From: Echinometra lucunter
Lineage: Eukaryota > Echinodermata > Echinoidea > Camarodonta > Echinometridae
Reading direction: 5' to 3'
NCBI GenBank assembly: GCA_029962745.1
Contig: CM057167.1
Location: forward strand, 23,155,161 to 23,219,160
Length of the DNA: 64,000 nucleotides
This document shows positions 47,101 to 56,104 of this stretch, in pieces. The notes below the pieces were generated by a model. The model ran no database searches and was not told where the DNA came from. It worked only from the letters and a program-made list of their open reading frames with translations. Made by a program: the position numbers and the translations under genes. How positions within the stretch are numbered: position 1 is the first letter of the stretch; each line of letters starts with the position of its first letter.

Positions 47101-50100
47101 CGGGTAGGATGACAGTCAATAGGGAGAAGTACAGAGGTTGCATCATTTGCATGAGACAGAATTCTCATTAATACCTACAGGATACCCATAGGAATATAAT
47201 TAGGGTAACAAGCAAAAAAAAATTGAATTATTTTTCATATTTCATGAATTAACAGATGTAGTAATGTGATACCTATCAGGCTAGTAACAAGGAAATATTC
47301 AGGCAAGTAACAAGAAAATGTTATTTTGTTGTAAGAAAAATGATACACAAGTATTGAAGCTGATGAGTAACTTTAAAAGATGTAAGCTGCATGGCCCTAC
47401 ATACTATGAGTGCATGTAGTATTGCTTAAATATGAAGCCCTGAAAAATGCACTTCAAAAGCACAATCATGTGCTTTTGAAGTGACCGGAAATGCCAGATC
47501 TTTTTACCCCATAAACTGCAGTGTTAGACAAAATTATTTCCAGGACGGTAAATTGCCAATGGCATAATTCAGTGATAGATATCTTGATAACATCTCATAT
47601 GCAAAACCTTTATATTTCTGGCTGTTTATTTATCCTTCTGAACATCCTTATACAACACAAGACATCAAAATTCAACAATTGAATAAATCAAGCTTCCACA
47701 AAGTTAGCAAAATCCCTTTAAATTCTGATACTATAAAGAATGCTAGAAAATAGTAACTTAAACATAATAATCCTACAAAAAACTCATACATGTACTGACT
47801 CGCTTCTACACCAAAAATTCAATATACTTACATCACTGCTGAAAATGTCATCTTCATCCAGTTGAAAAAGATGGTCAGAGCCCTGCATGAAAAGTAGAGA
47901 AAACACAATGATGATTTATATTTACTGCACTGCTATAGAATGGGGGGGGGGGGGGGGGGAGGGTGTCCTGTGAAAGCCTATGATTGGATTTCACAAAAGA
48001 TATGCTTCAGTAGCGAGCAGGGATGGTGCAAGGGTATTTTATTAGGGAGGGCAAGATGACCCATAGGTGACTTTATTTACATTTCAAATTAAAAAATAGG
48101 GTATTATGTAGTTGCATGGCCCAGTCCTCTCTTTCCCCATGCTCTTCTTTCTTCTTTCTCCATTTTTTCTTCTTTTTCTCCTCTTTTTTGATCACTTGAA
48201 AAATCATGGGGGGGGGGGGGCCAGTTGCCCCCCCTGTAGCACCACCCCTGGTAGCGAATCGCCATCAGTAATTGTTATTCATACTATTGTCCAATACAAC
48301 TTTACCCCCCCCCCTCCAAAAAAAAAAAAAAAAAAAAAAAAAAAAGATAAAATACTGATGTAAGTGGCATATCAGACATTATTAAGTAACCTTGCACCAA
48401 ACTGGCAAGTATGGTAGTGGTGATCCTATATATAACTCAAGTTTGAGCCTTACAACCTGTTAAAAGTAACTCAAAATGCTTATCCCGAAACTCAATGAAG
48501 AAATGATTTAAGAATTATCGTATAGTGAACAGATCAACAGTGTCCAAACACACATCCTGAACTCTCTAAAAAAACATTGTATACAGTACATGTAGATGCA
48601 GTTTTCTATTGCACATGTTATCATGGCAAGGTTATGTCTCCTTTCGCCCCTGCTCACATTAAGCCCTGCCCACTTATACAGTGGCAGCACCAAGGGGGGG
48701 GGGGGGGGGGTTTGCCCCCCCCCCCCCACTCAGAAGCTTTGCCCCCCGTTAACCCCCTCCCAGAAATTTTGAGGACTGAAAAGAAAAATTATACAGTAAT
48801 TTGTAAATAAGTAGATGTTGTCATAAGCATCATATTCAAGCTGTGAAGTGCTCTAAAATACCATTTTCCACTCTTCAAAACTTGAAAATTTTCTCACTCA
48901 GTCGCTGTTGGCTTCCTTGCACACTATTACTTTGTAACAGGGAAAAAAATACACAGGGGCTCGGGGCGAATTCACCCCAAAACGCCAAAAAGAGCCCTGG
49001 AAAACTAAAAAAAAGCCCCTGAAATTCTCATAGGGTCCAATGTAAACTGTAATAAAATGTAGAAAATTCGGGTGGGTGAGCTCAAAAGTAGCCCTGGAAA
49101 AAAAATAATTAATTTTTTCCCTGGTTTATAATGTAAATGTTCAGTTCATGATCTAGTTTTGATCAATAACTTTACTCCATTAAGCATTACATTTACCTGA
49201 TTTTACAAAAATTTCTCTCTATATCAAGTGTAACAGAAAAATGTTTATTGGGGCCACTAAAAGCATTGGCGTATATCCCGGGGAGATGGGGGGATATACA
49301 TTGTATCCCCAACTTTTTTGAGAGGGGGGATGGCGTATACAAATATCCCCCTCCCCACTTTTTAAGGAAGAAAATATTTTTTGATTTATCAGTTAGTAAA
49401 AATTTTGAATATCTGTCATAAACAACTATCATATTTTAGAATTTCTATATGAAAATGCGATCAAAAACCAAAGTGGTTATTTTTGACTCGCTCATCATAT
49501 TTTATCATTTCTTTTCAAATATGTGATTAACCCATTCGCGACAATGATTTTCTAAAAATGGATTACGAGGGCCACTCTTCAAGACGGCAACTTTTTTTGG
49601 CAACAAGCCAGCCCAATCTCATTCACAAGTCTAGGGACACGATACTCACCCACGGGGACATACAATTTTACAGGACTGTTCCCAAACTAAATGAGTGTGA
49701 TTTCCATCATTCATTTGAAACTAAATGCTCAGTGAAAGTAACCGTTTGGAAAATTTTATCTTCTGTGGTGTAGAAATCGTACTTAAATTTCTTTCTTACA
49801 TTTAGAAATATCTCATTTAGTTCGTTTGTCTGTCATCCGTAATTATGCACCCCTATTGAGAAATGGCATTTTCCACGATAGTCAGTCATGCCGACGTGAT
49901 GTGATTTTTTGGGGTTAGTCTACTCTGTGTAGGGGGAACTAAAAAGTAACAACAAAGAAGTACCGAATCTGGTCAGTCAAACTCATAAAATGAATGATCT
50001 AATCCCTTTTGCTTGTATGCAGAATCTGATTTATTTGTTTTTTTTTCTTCCGAAAATGGCCTCGCTTGATGTTTTATAAGTCTGCGATTTTGTTTCAGAT

Positions 50101-53100
50101 TTATCATTCACCCTGTCCCAAAATGGTTATGTCCGCCAAAGCGAAAGACCTGATCTATCGCGATAGCCAGGCCTAGCATGGGAAAGGCTTGCATGCTCGA
50201 TGAGTCATCATCTCTCCTTGCACTAGCACTGCATACCATAGTTTCGTCATTCAGTCATGAATTTGAATAATTTTGGAAATAGTTCTTCGATTACCAAATT
50301 GAACGAAGCAAAGTGGATTATAATGGTCTCACATATAAAGAAATTACAATTACTGAATTTTTGATCTATGTCTGATGAGGTCATTTTACGTGAAAGAACA
50401 TAACAAAATAAATATAGCTTTATCAAGGTCTGGTAAAATACTAGACAACTCGTTGACGTTGCCTAGTGACCAGGCCAGGAATGTAGTCCAGTTCATGAGT
50501 GAAGGACACCTGCGCTGCACCCAGCTAGCTCTCTCCCCGTCTCTTCGAAAATGTAAACATGATCAAAGGAGCTTCATGCAATAACACTGGTGGGAATTAT
50601 GGCTATGAGTTCGAGTATCATTTCCCTTTATGTTGATAAACATTCAAATGTTATTTTTGCTTGTAAAGTACCCATAAACCCATTATTGTTGAAGTGCATA
50701 AATACAAGTAAATGAGTTCGTAGTTTCTAAAAGGCAAGGGATTTGCTTTTATTTTTATCCCTTGGATTTCTATTTAGGTTTTACATTTATATCTATAATT
50801 CACAATATTAGATTTCAGGACAAATAGCTTCCCCTGTTGTGTATAAATTCAAGTAAACAGTGTTTTGTTTTTAGGTTCGTCAAATCAATCTAATCCTCTC
50901 TACGCATTTTACCAGATCCATTTTTTGCAAATGAATTTGAACTTGGTAAATAAAAATGCCACCCTTGAGAAAAATACTGTTATCCTTTTTTTTTTTTAAA
51001 TTTTATCTATCAAATGTTTTAATTTTGATTTTCATTTTCAGGTGGATTCAGAAACTATGCCTTTTCCCTTTGAATTCTGGACTGCCATGTTACTGTACAC
51101 AATTATATTTACTTTTCAAACAACCCTTCCCCAAAAAACACACCCCTCCACCGCCTAAATTATATTTAGGGGGAAATGTTAGTAATTTGTATTTATTGTT
51201 TTCAGTGTTAGTAAATGTATTCATGTCCTTCCTTTACATAGATACTTTTATGTTTTACATCGGGGCCAAGGCAAGCCCAAGGGGGCAAATGTCTTTCAGA
51301 AAAAAAGCAGAAGAAAGAAGAAAAAGAGTTAGTAGACCTACCTGCCACTTGGCACAGCACTAAAATCATTTCATTCAATTTAGTGTAAAAAAAAAGGCGG
51401 GGATCGGAGTGATCGGACCATTATATTCTAACCAAACTCAACTTCAATGCTTTATCAAAATAATCGACCTTGACTGAAGGAGAGGTACGAAGTTGATCAC
51501 TCAGTCACATCAACCATACGCAATCGCACACACGCGTCACAACAAAAGCATGCGCTCGGGAGTTAGAATCAGAGAGGAGAGCCTATAAAAGTCACATAAA
51601 ATCAATCAAAACAAGCAAATCCACATAGATATCCGTAAAAAATTAACAACCACGGCTATATTCACTCGTATACACACACCAAAATTGAGGAATGCATAAA
51701 TTCAAAGCTCAAATGACAGGGCTGAAACAAACGCAACGTCTACAAAATCACTGCACTCGCACTCTGCACTGCATGCAAATACGTACACAGTCCACACGCC
51801 ATACGTATACTACACGAACAACCGCTGTGCGAATGATTCACTGAAGTCAACATAACTCACCAGATTCTCACCAAAATTAATTACAATCACGAATTATGCG
51901 TCCACAAGAATAAAATATATCACAAAACCTTTCCAAACAAAGGGAAAATATACAGGAAGAAGCGAACAGAAAAATATAAAGAGATAAAATAGATGGGAAA
52001 TTTGCGAGCTGAGATAGCCGGATTCTAAGTGGGAAGACAGTTACAAGTTACGTGTTGCTATCGATAGCCGCTATATCGATATTGCCCAAGCGCGCGAATG
52101 CCCTTGTTACTAGGCAGTATTGGCGCGAGACAAGCATATATAAATATTCATCACAGGCTCGTACGGTTTTGAGATGAAATGTCCAATAAAGGGTCTTCTA
52201 AAATTCATAACTCTAAAATGGGTTGGTCCTGAGACGAAGTAACGAGTGCTCTGATTGGCCAAAATTTTTCTGCATCGGCAGGCGAAGTTTGGGGTCACCA
52301 AACTTTCTAGTTTTCTTGTAAACACGGCAAACCACAAAACGTGGACCCATTGTCGCGAATGGGTTAAAAACGAGAAAAGTGGCCATTTTTGGCTCGCTCG
52401 CTTCGCTCGCTCGTCATAGTGCAGAATATTTATTAAAAAATGCAATTAAAAACCAAAAAGGTGGTTATTTTTTGTCCACTCACTTCGCTCACTCGCAAAA
52501 TTGATATTAAAATGTGTGTAAGAGGAAAAAAAAAAATCGTCAAAAAATTAAATCATACCCCCCTCACGCCGGTGACTAAAACTCGTGCTTCATGCACGCA
52601 TAAAAAATTTGACTGCCCCTGCCCCCCCAACATTTTCTTTTGCCCTCCATTTGCCCCCCCCCCCCCCCCCCCACTTTAACAATCCTGGTGCCGCCACAGC
52701 ACTTATACCATTCTATGGTCGCCATACCTTCAGACAGTCACACACATATGGACCGTGATTCTTTATCAAGGACTAGTTCAAAACGATGCTCAAATCCCCA
52801 TTTCGTTGTATGATGTTTAATCGGTCAGTGTTCAGTCCCACTATCCTTTTGATTGGTTTACAAGAGAAATCACTGTTTTGTTTTGATTTGCTATGATTGT
52901 TACTGCAGTGGTGTATCATCATAGGTAATTTTTCTCTTTGTAGGATCAGAGAGTTTACATGTAATTTAGTAAAGTGTGTCACTGGTCACTTTACTCCATC
53001 TTTTATCAACATTGTCCTTGGCATCCACAAAATGAAAATATCTTGTTCACAGACTATAGTTTACACATTTATTTACATGTAGATGTATGCATACCCTTTC

Positions 53101-56100
53101 AACAAAGATTGTTCCAGTTTATGTTTAAAAAAAAAACCAAAAAAAACTTGCTTCAAAGATCAAGACAAGGCTCCTATGAAATACATGTAGTCTAATATTT
53201 TTGTATAATCACTGTCACTGAATTTTATTACTTACATGTACAAATGACCAACATCTTGAAAACTTTGAAGACTGCTCATCTTTTCTCATTCAACATGATC
53301 TATTTAATGATGGAAAACATATCCATATTCCCTTCATTTGTAACAACAGCAGCAACAACAACAACAACATCAAGGATGGTGATAACTATGACAAAAAAAA
53401 CAAAAAAAAAATCATGATAACCAAAGCACAAATACATATGTAAAAAGAAAAAAGTGATTTCCTTTGCAAACAATAAAAAAAGGAGTGTAATTTGTTCATA
53501 GTGATTTGACGGTTCCTTTTGTTCATGACATTGCTTACAAAAATCCCTATTTCTTTGTGACTACTGGACTGAATCAGACGGGGTCTTCACTGACTGGTAG
53601 AGAAATAGTTAAGGTTTCATAATCTACAATGACTGTTTATATTGCAAACTGATTTCTTTCATAATTGATACACGCGTGTATACATTGTAGGCTCATCGTA
53701 ATTATTTTGGGACAAACTGTAGATCTACATGTACAATAGATACAAGTAGGCAAGTACTAATATTGATTTCCAGCTCATGCATGCAGGCTTCTCACCAGGA
53801 TTTTCTTCTCGCGTGGTGGAAACGTAACGTTCGGCATGGAGGAAAATTTACACACGGTACAGATAACAGAAGCGTTGCTTTGTTTTGGTATTTTTTGTGC
53901 ATGCAAAAAATGCTATTATACACTCTCATGCTTAAATTTACACATGGCGGCATTTCCCCTTCTATATTTACCCATCCATTTTTAATATTTACACATGGTG
54001 GCCCTACCATGTGTAAGCCCTGGTGAGGTGAGAACCAGGCAGACCCGGAGAATAGGGGACCGGAACACGCGCGCATATTCATTTGTGTGCAAGCAAATGC
54101 AGCCCAGTGGCAGCGGCGACGGGGACGACCGTACACAAGATTCAGCGATGAAACATTTGCGAATTTGAGAACATTTCTGGCCAAAATCAAAATGATTTTC
54201 ATCACATAACCAAAAATCTGAAAGCCGAGAGGACAATGTAATATATTAGAACATAATTACCTGATTAAAACATATTTCAAAGTCATTTTGAACTCGATTA
54301 TGGACTTGTCAGTTGTCACATACCCTGACTCTCAGCTGTCTCTGCCAATCTCTGCATTGTATACATGTATGAATGGCATGCGCGCGCGTTCCAGTTTCAA
54401 ATTCTCCGGGTTTGCCGAGAACCATGCATGCATGAGCTTCAGATGAGCAAGATTTCTGGAAAAAAAATCACTTGATCAGTACGACGATCAAGAATCAAGA
54501 TCCCATTAATGGTATGGAAAAAGAAAATTTTCATGCCATAGATTTAGTATCATTCTTTATCCTGTTCATTCCAAAAAAAAAAAAAAAAAAAAAAAAAAGA
54601 GGTGGAATTTTTCCTAGAATTTGTTGCTGATTATTGTGTGCTTCATAATCAAGTCTTCAGATAAGTTACTTTGATATGCCTAGCATTAGTACAGAGGTCA
54701 ACTGCTGCAGAAATTTACACCACATGCCACTCATACAGTCGATTGGCACTCAGTAGTCAGACCCAACGCCAGCACGGCGTCGGACAAGGACACACACAAA
54801 ATCTTTGCCAACCCGTTCGTTATCCTGGAAGGTAATTGAGCGCTGCATACATAGACTTTATGTACGAGATGTCAAACTTCCGGCTGACATCAGAGGAGAT
54901 AACAGAATTAGAACATGAAGCAATAAATCATCGTTTTTTGGTAAGTTGTACATGTAAGTTGTCAAAATAAAGAAGTTATCAATCAATTAGGCCCATTCAG
55001 TTAACAGTTTTTTAAAATAATGTCACTTTTGTAGCTGAGGGAATTTAGTTTCATCACATACGCGATGTAGATGTGCGTTTTGTCGTGAATTTGCAAGATT
55101 TGCCTGTGTCAGTGTGTAACAAACTAACAGTTATTGAGTTAAAGTTAAACATAGCTAGCCCACTCGGCTGTGTGTTCGCAACATGATGTATGAAATAACT
55201 TGAGAAAGTACTAGTTAGCAGCTAAATTAAAACTTCAATAACACAACAGACTGGACATGCTGGATGCCCCTCTTGATCTACATTAATTTAAAGGCATTGG
55301 CTAACTTTGTGAGTAGCTGATTTTAAAAATTCTCAAACTAAGATGAAACATGTGTATGAGTACTTGTATTTGTACTCAAAAACCCTGAAACCAACCATAA
55401 TTTGGAATGAAAAAGTGTAAGTTAGACGCAAGCGGTGATTTTATTATCCTTCGTCTCACGAGACAGTCACTAAGAGGACCACTTTGCTTGAATTTGAAAA
55501 TGCCGTTATGTGCCTCCCGCCACGTGATACTCCAATACACACAGTACGGTAAGGTGAGTCATACGCGCATGCGCGCCCCTTATGTCTATTCTGTGCAACC
55601 AACCCTCGTATATTTTTCAAACACTGGTTCACATTTTCCTGTGGATATTCTTTGAAACTTTCAGACTGGTATTTTTACACTATAATGTTCTAAACTTCTA
55701 AATCCCATTTTCAAGTAACAAAACAAGATTTTATTTCAATCATAACAATGTTAACCAATGTCTTTAATCATGTTATTAAATGTTAATGATTAATAAATGG
55801 CATTGCAACTTGCAAGCTTTGTAGTTTATTTACACAAGTCACAACGTTAACAACAACGTCAACGGCTCTCATTTCACTTCCGCAATCACTTCACAGCAAG
55901 CAGCGTCCTAACGGCGTACGCAAGGTCGGCTGCAAAGCAGCGGAAGACGCCCCCCTGCCCCTGGCACGTCCGCGCCCGTGGATGACCTGTCGGTGCAGTG
56001 TCACACAGCCACATTGCAACGACGTGACCCTCTCACACACGGTCTGAAAAAAACCCTCTAAAACACCCCCTTGTAGACGTAAAGCATATTTCACTCACCT

Positions 56101-56104
56101 CCAT
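35126..56104 (-). CDS. HROB: HROB, homologous recombination OB-fold protein (8-exon gene)
   Basis: Exons in order: 56104-56099 (tentative), 47882-47832, 45396-43972, 43592-43512, 39652-39515, 38660-38466, 37937-37139, 35181-35126; phases fit, 916 aa (human about 647). The diagnostic part is residues about 535-655: FEHGAWFRMKTELG, KQLTKNKVNNLCVMIK, CDPSGEMQGTIHRRLIEE, LRPGSVLVLRQVGVLSPSQR and NHYLNITPSNLIQVF, the OB-fold block of HROB/C17orf53. Before it, TRKFPGPAGLLPK (about 481-493) matches the conserved 'RRFPGPAG' motif, and the acidic C-terminus SIGDLLDGLEDELFDDF parallels the vertebrate 'LDGLLSELPEDFF'. HROB recruits the MCM8-MCM9 helicase to recombination intermediates in interstrand-crosslink repair and meiosis; that role is inferred from vertebrates. 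The 475-codon exon 3 and the 3' exon 7 are low-complexity, probably disordered Ser/Pro/Gly/Lys linkers, which accounts for the extra length. Confidence 0.92.
35357..36221. mobile_element. TIR element with DR1-like tandem array (family A, copy 2)
   Basis: The ends TTTAAGCCTCCGC and GCGGAGGCATAAA are inverted repeats with one mismatch to copy 1. Five units of about 150 bp start near 35430, 35573, 35724, 35876 and 36028 and share ATCAGATCATTGTCC and AACGGTTCTTAAGTTATC blocks with copy 1. TGACCTTTGACC or a close variant recurs. Located in HROB intron 7. Confidence 0.85.
36736..36899. mobile_element. GGTAAC-rich MITE, copy 2
   Basis: GGGCCCTGTTGCATAAAACT and AGTTTTATGCAAGGGGTCC are inverted ends; the interior ATGGTAACTACCATGGTAAC is shared with 2990-3125. 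In HROB intron 7. Confidence 0.75.
37139..37937 (-). CDS. HROB: HROB exon 7
   Basis: Opens VGVLSPSQRNHYLNITPSNL after AATTTAG, finishing the conserved domain, then about 240 residues of basic and Ser/Thr/Pro-rich linker with an acidic patch (EEMFDDEDDDDVLVMDTQ). The donor is GTGAGT at 37138, phase 1. Confidence 0.93.
38466..38660 (-). CDS. HROB: HROB exon 6 (OB-fold core)
   Basis: 65 codons, ASLKQLTKNKVNNLCVMIKT through GEMQGTIHRRLIEE to LRPGSVLVLRQ; donor GTAAGT (38465). Confidence 0.95.
39515..39652 (-). CDS. HROB: HROB exon 5 (start of conserved domain)
   Basis: 46 codons between TGTTCTCAG and GTGGGA (39514), reading VGDFEHGAWFRMKTELGIKD and NNIALVIRK. The donor GTGGGA is weak. A 34-bp minisatellite begins about 40 bp upstream of the acceptor. 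Confidence 0.9.
39694..40366. repeat. 34-bp minisatellite, about 19-20 units
   Basis: Unit ACTGGTAGGGTGTGTAATTA plus ATATACAGATATTG, with common T/C and G/C variants and two truncated units (near 39838 and 39960). One inverted unit follows at about 40405-40433 (GTATATTACACCCC..CCAGTCAATATCTG). Located in HROB intron 4, immediately upstream of exon 5. Confidence 0.95.
40520..40640 (-). mobile_element. possible LINE 3' end with (ATTTC)n tail
   Basis: ATTTC repeats (40524-40550) precede TTATTGATTTCCACATTAAA, a layout like the 3' tails of CR1/L2-type LINEs on the minus strand. No coding part is attached. Confidence 0.35.
41612..41692. repeat. perfect-type hairpin, 34-bp arms
   Basis: ACCTATATCGCCC..TGAATCCAATATTGCCC pairs with GGGCAATATTGGATTCA..GGGCGATATAGGT around a 13-nt loop (GCGCCTTCGGCTT); two or three mismatches near the arm centre. 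In HROB intron 4. Confidence 0.9.
42457..43493. mobile_element. TIR element with four 82-bp subterminal repeats
   Basis: The left end AGGGTTTACACTGGGCCACC and the right end GGCCCAATGTAAACCCAGC are inverted; further in, GATCTCCA/TGGAGATC and GTGTGGAGCTCCA/GTGGAGCTCCAC also pair. The left end is amplified into four tandem units of 82 bp (42457-42786). The interior has GATCTCCATGATTTAAGAGA and repeated ATCGTGA words. The short frames here follow the repeats. A 227-bp element is nested at 43090. Confidence 0.8.
43090..43316. mobile_element. hAT-like MITE nested in the 42457 element
   Basis: The ends CAGGTGCGGATCTAGGGGGG and GCTGGATCCGCCCCTG are inverted (CAGGGGCGGATCCAGC type). The flanks TCGTAATA and TCGTAGCA agree at 6 of 8 positions, a decayed 8-bp duplication. 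Confidence 0.75.
43512..43592 (-). CDS. HROB: HROB exon 4
   Basis: 27 codons, TPGQKLKDAAAALKKKAEEE then ELSQEAE, between CTATACACAG and GTGAGT (43511); a charged helix. A transposon end lies 18 bp beyond the donor (43493). Confidence 0.85.
43972..45396 (-). CDS. HROB: HROB exon 3 (large disordered region)
   Basis: 475 codons, acceptor TTCTTTCACAG, donor GTACCT (43971). Opens SFLEELEQVEKVERVVSN. The stretch around 44080-44300 has several HTPVxGH repeats (HTQRQHTPVGGHAKGQ-like), and the exon closes GGTRKFPGPAGLLPKL, the conserved motif. The opposite-strand frames at 44010-44365 are shadows. Confidence 0.92.
45465..46873. mobile_element. MITE split by a later insertion
   Basis: The left end GGGTTTCATCAAGTGTCTTG with CCAGTGATTTTT (45465-45496) and the right end AAAAATCACTGACGAGACAC with TTGATGGAACACCC (46840-46873) are the two ends of one GTTTCAT-type MITE, separated by the element at 45582-46840. 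The interior fragment carries CGATAGGCTGAGAGCAAAT, as in related MITEs. Confidence 0.7.
45582..46840. mobile_element. TIR element with 161-bp tandem array of DR1-like sites (family C)
   Basis: The ends TGTCTCGCCTGC (45582-45593) and GCAGGCGAGACA (46829-46840) are perfect inverted repeats. Five units of 161 bp (motif starts near 45977, 46138, 46299, 46460, 46614; the last interval is 154) carry TTCATTGACCTTTGACC followed by TCAAATTC, ACCTTCAAGAGATGGACCTC and AGCACAGTGCCAGT. A GACGCC simple repeat (46758-46795) precedes the right end. The sequence is unrelated to family A apart from the DR1 motif and the architecture. In HROB intron 2. Confidence 0.85.
47832..47882 (-). CDS. HROB: HROB exon 2
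   Basis: 17 codons, GSDHLFQLDEDDIFSSD, with acceptor TTTTCATGCAG and donor GTAAGT (47831). Similar in length and charge to the vertebrate N-terminal acidic motif. Confidence 0.75.
48018..48250 (+). mobile_element. hAT-like MITE family M, copy 2, with 8-bp target duplication
   Basis: The flanks GTAGCGAG (48010-48017) and GTAGCGAA (48251-48258) match at 7 of 8. The ends CAGGGATGGTGC and GCACCACCCCTG are inverted. The interior has GCAAGATGACCCATAGGTGA and a pyrimidine tract, as in copies at 11884 and 59194. Confidence 0.85.
48679..52699. mobile_element. 4.0-kb hAT-like element with perfect 8-bp target duplication
   Basis: CACTTATA occurs at 48671-48678 and 52700-52707. The ends CAGTGGCAGCACCA and TGGTGCCGCCACAG are inverted with two mismatches, typical of hAT. 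Both ends continue with G or C homopolymers and TTTGCCCC. No hAT transposase (no RW dimerisation or catalytic block) is recognisable, so it is non-autonomous or decayed. It is in HROB intron 1 and itself contains a 2.8-kb element. Confidence 0.8.
49531..52363. mobile_element. 2.8-kb piggyBac-like element nested in the hAT-like element
   Basis: TTAA at 49527-49530 and 52364-52367 flanks perfect 16-bp ends CCCATTCGCGACAATG and CATTGTCGCGAATGGG. TTAA target and CCC terminus are piggyBac hallmarks. The open frames inside (49558-49773, 50375-50584, 50956-51363) have no DDD transposase features that I can see, so it appears non-autonomous. Confidence 0.85.
52708..53772 (-). other. HROB intron 1 segment, no feature assigned
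   Basis: AT-rich with AAC repeats near 53345 and A-runs. No gene or clear repeat boundary seen. Confidence 0.4.
53773..54437. mobile_element. possible TIR element
   Basis: AGCTCATGCATGCAGGCTTCTC at the left and GAGAACCATGCATGCATGAGCT at the right are imperfect inverted repeats; GGAACACGCGCGC (54061) and GCGCGCGTTCC (54381) also pair. The interior repeats a TTTACACATGG word. Family unknown. Confidence 0.5.
55292..55763 (-). mobile_element. TTAA-flanked MITE family B, copy 2 (inverted)
   Basis: TTAA at 55288-55291 and 55764-55767; the ends AGGCATTGGCTAACTTTG and GTTAACCAATGTCT. Read on the minus strand it matches 27930-28419 over nearly its full length, including ACTAAGAGGACC, GCGCATGCGC and TTCAGACTGGTATTTTTACA. 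Confidence 0.85.
56099..56104 (-). CDS. HROB: HROB exon 1 (two codons, tentative)
   Basis: ATGGAG followed by a consensus donor GTGAGT (56098). Joined in phase 0 to exon 2 it gives MEGSDHLFQLDEDDIFSSD, comparable to the acidic start of vertebrate HROB. The intron would be 8.2 kb. Alternative: an in-frame ATG at 47888-47886, just upstream of the exon-2 acceptor, used by an unspliced 5' leader. Confidence 0.42.

Noticed and set aside
48679..52699. Complete transposase gene inside the nested elements
   Set aside because: No frame longer than 135 codons and none with recognisable catalytic or zinc-finger motifs.
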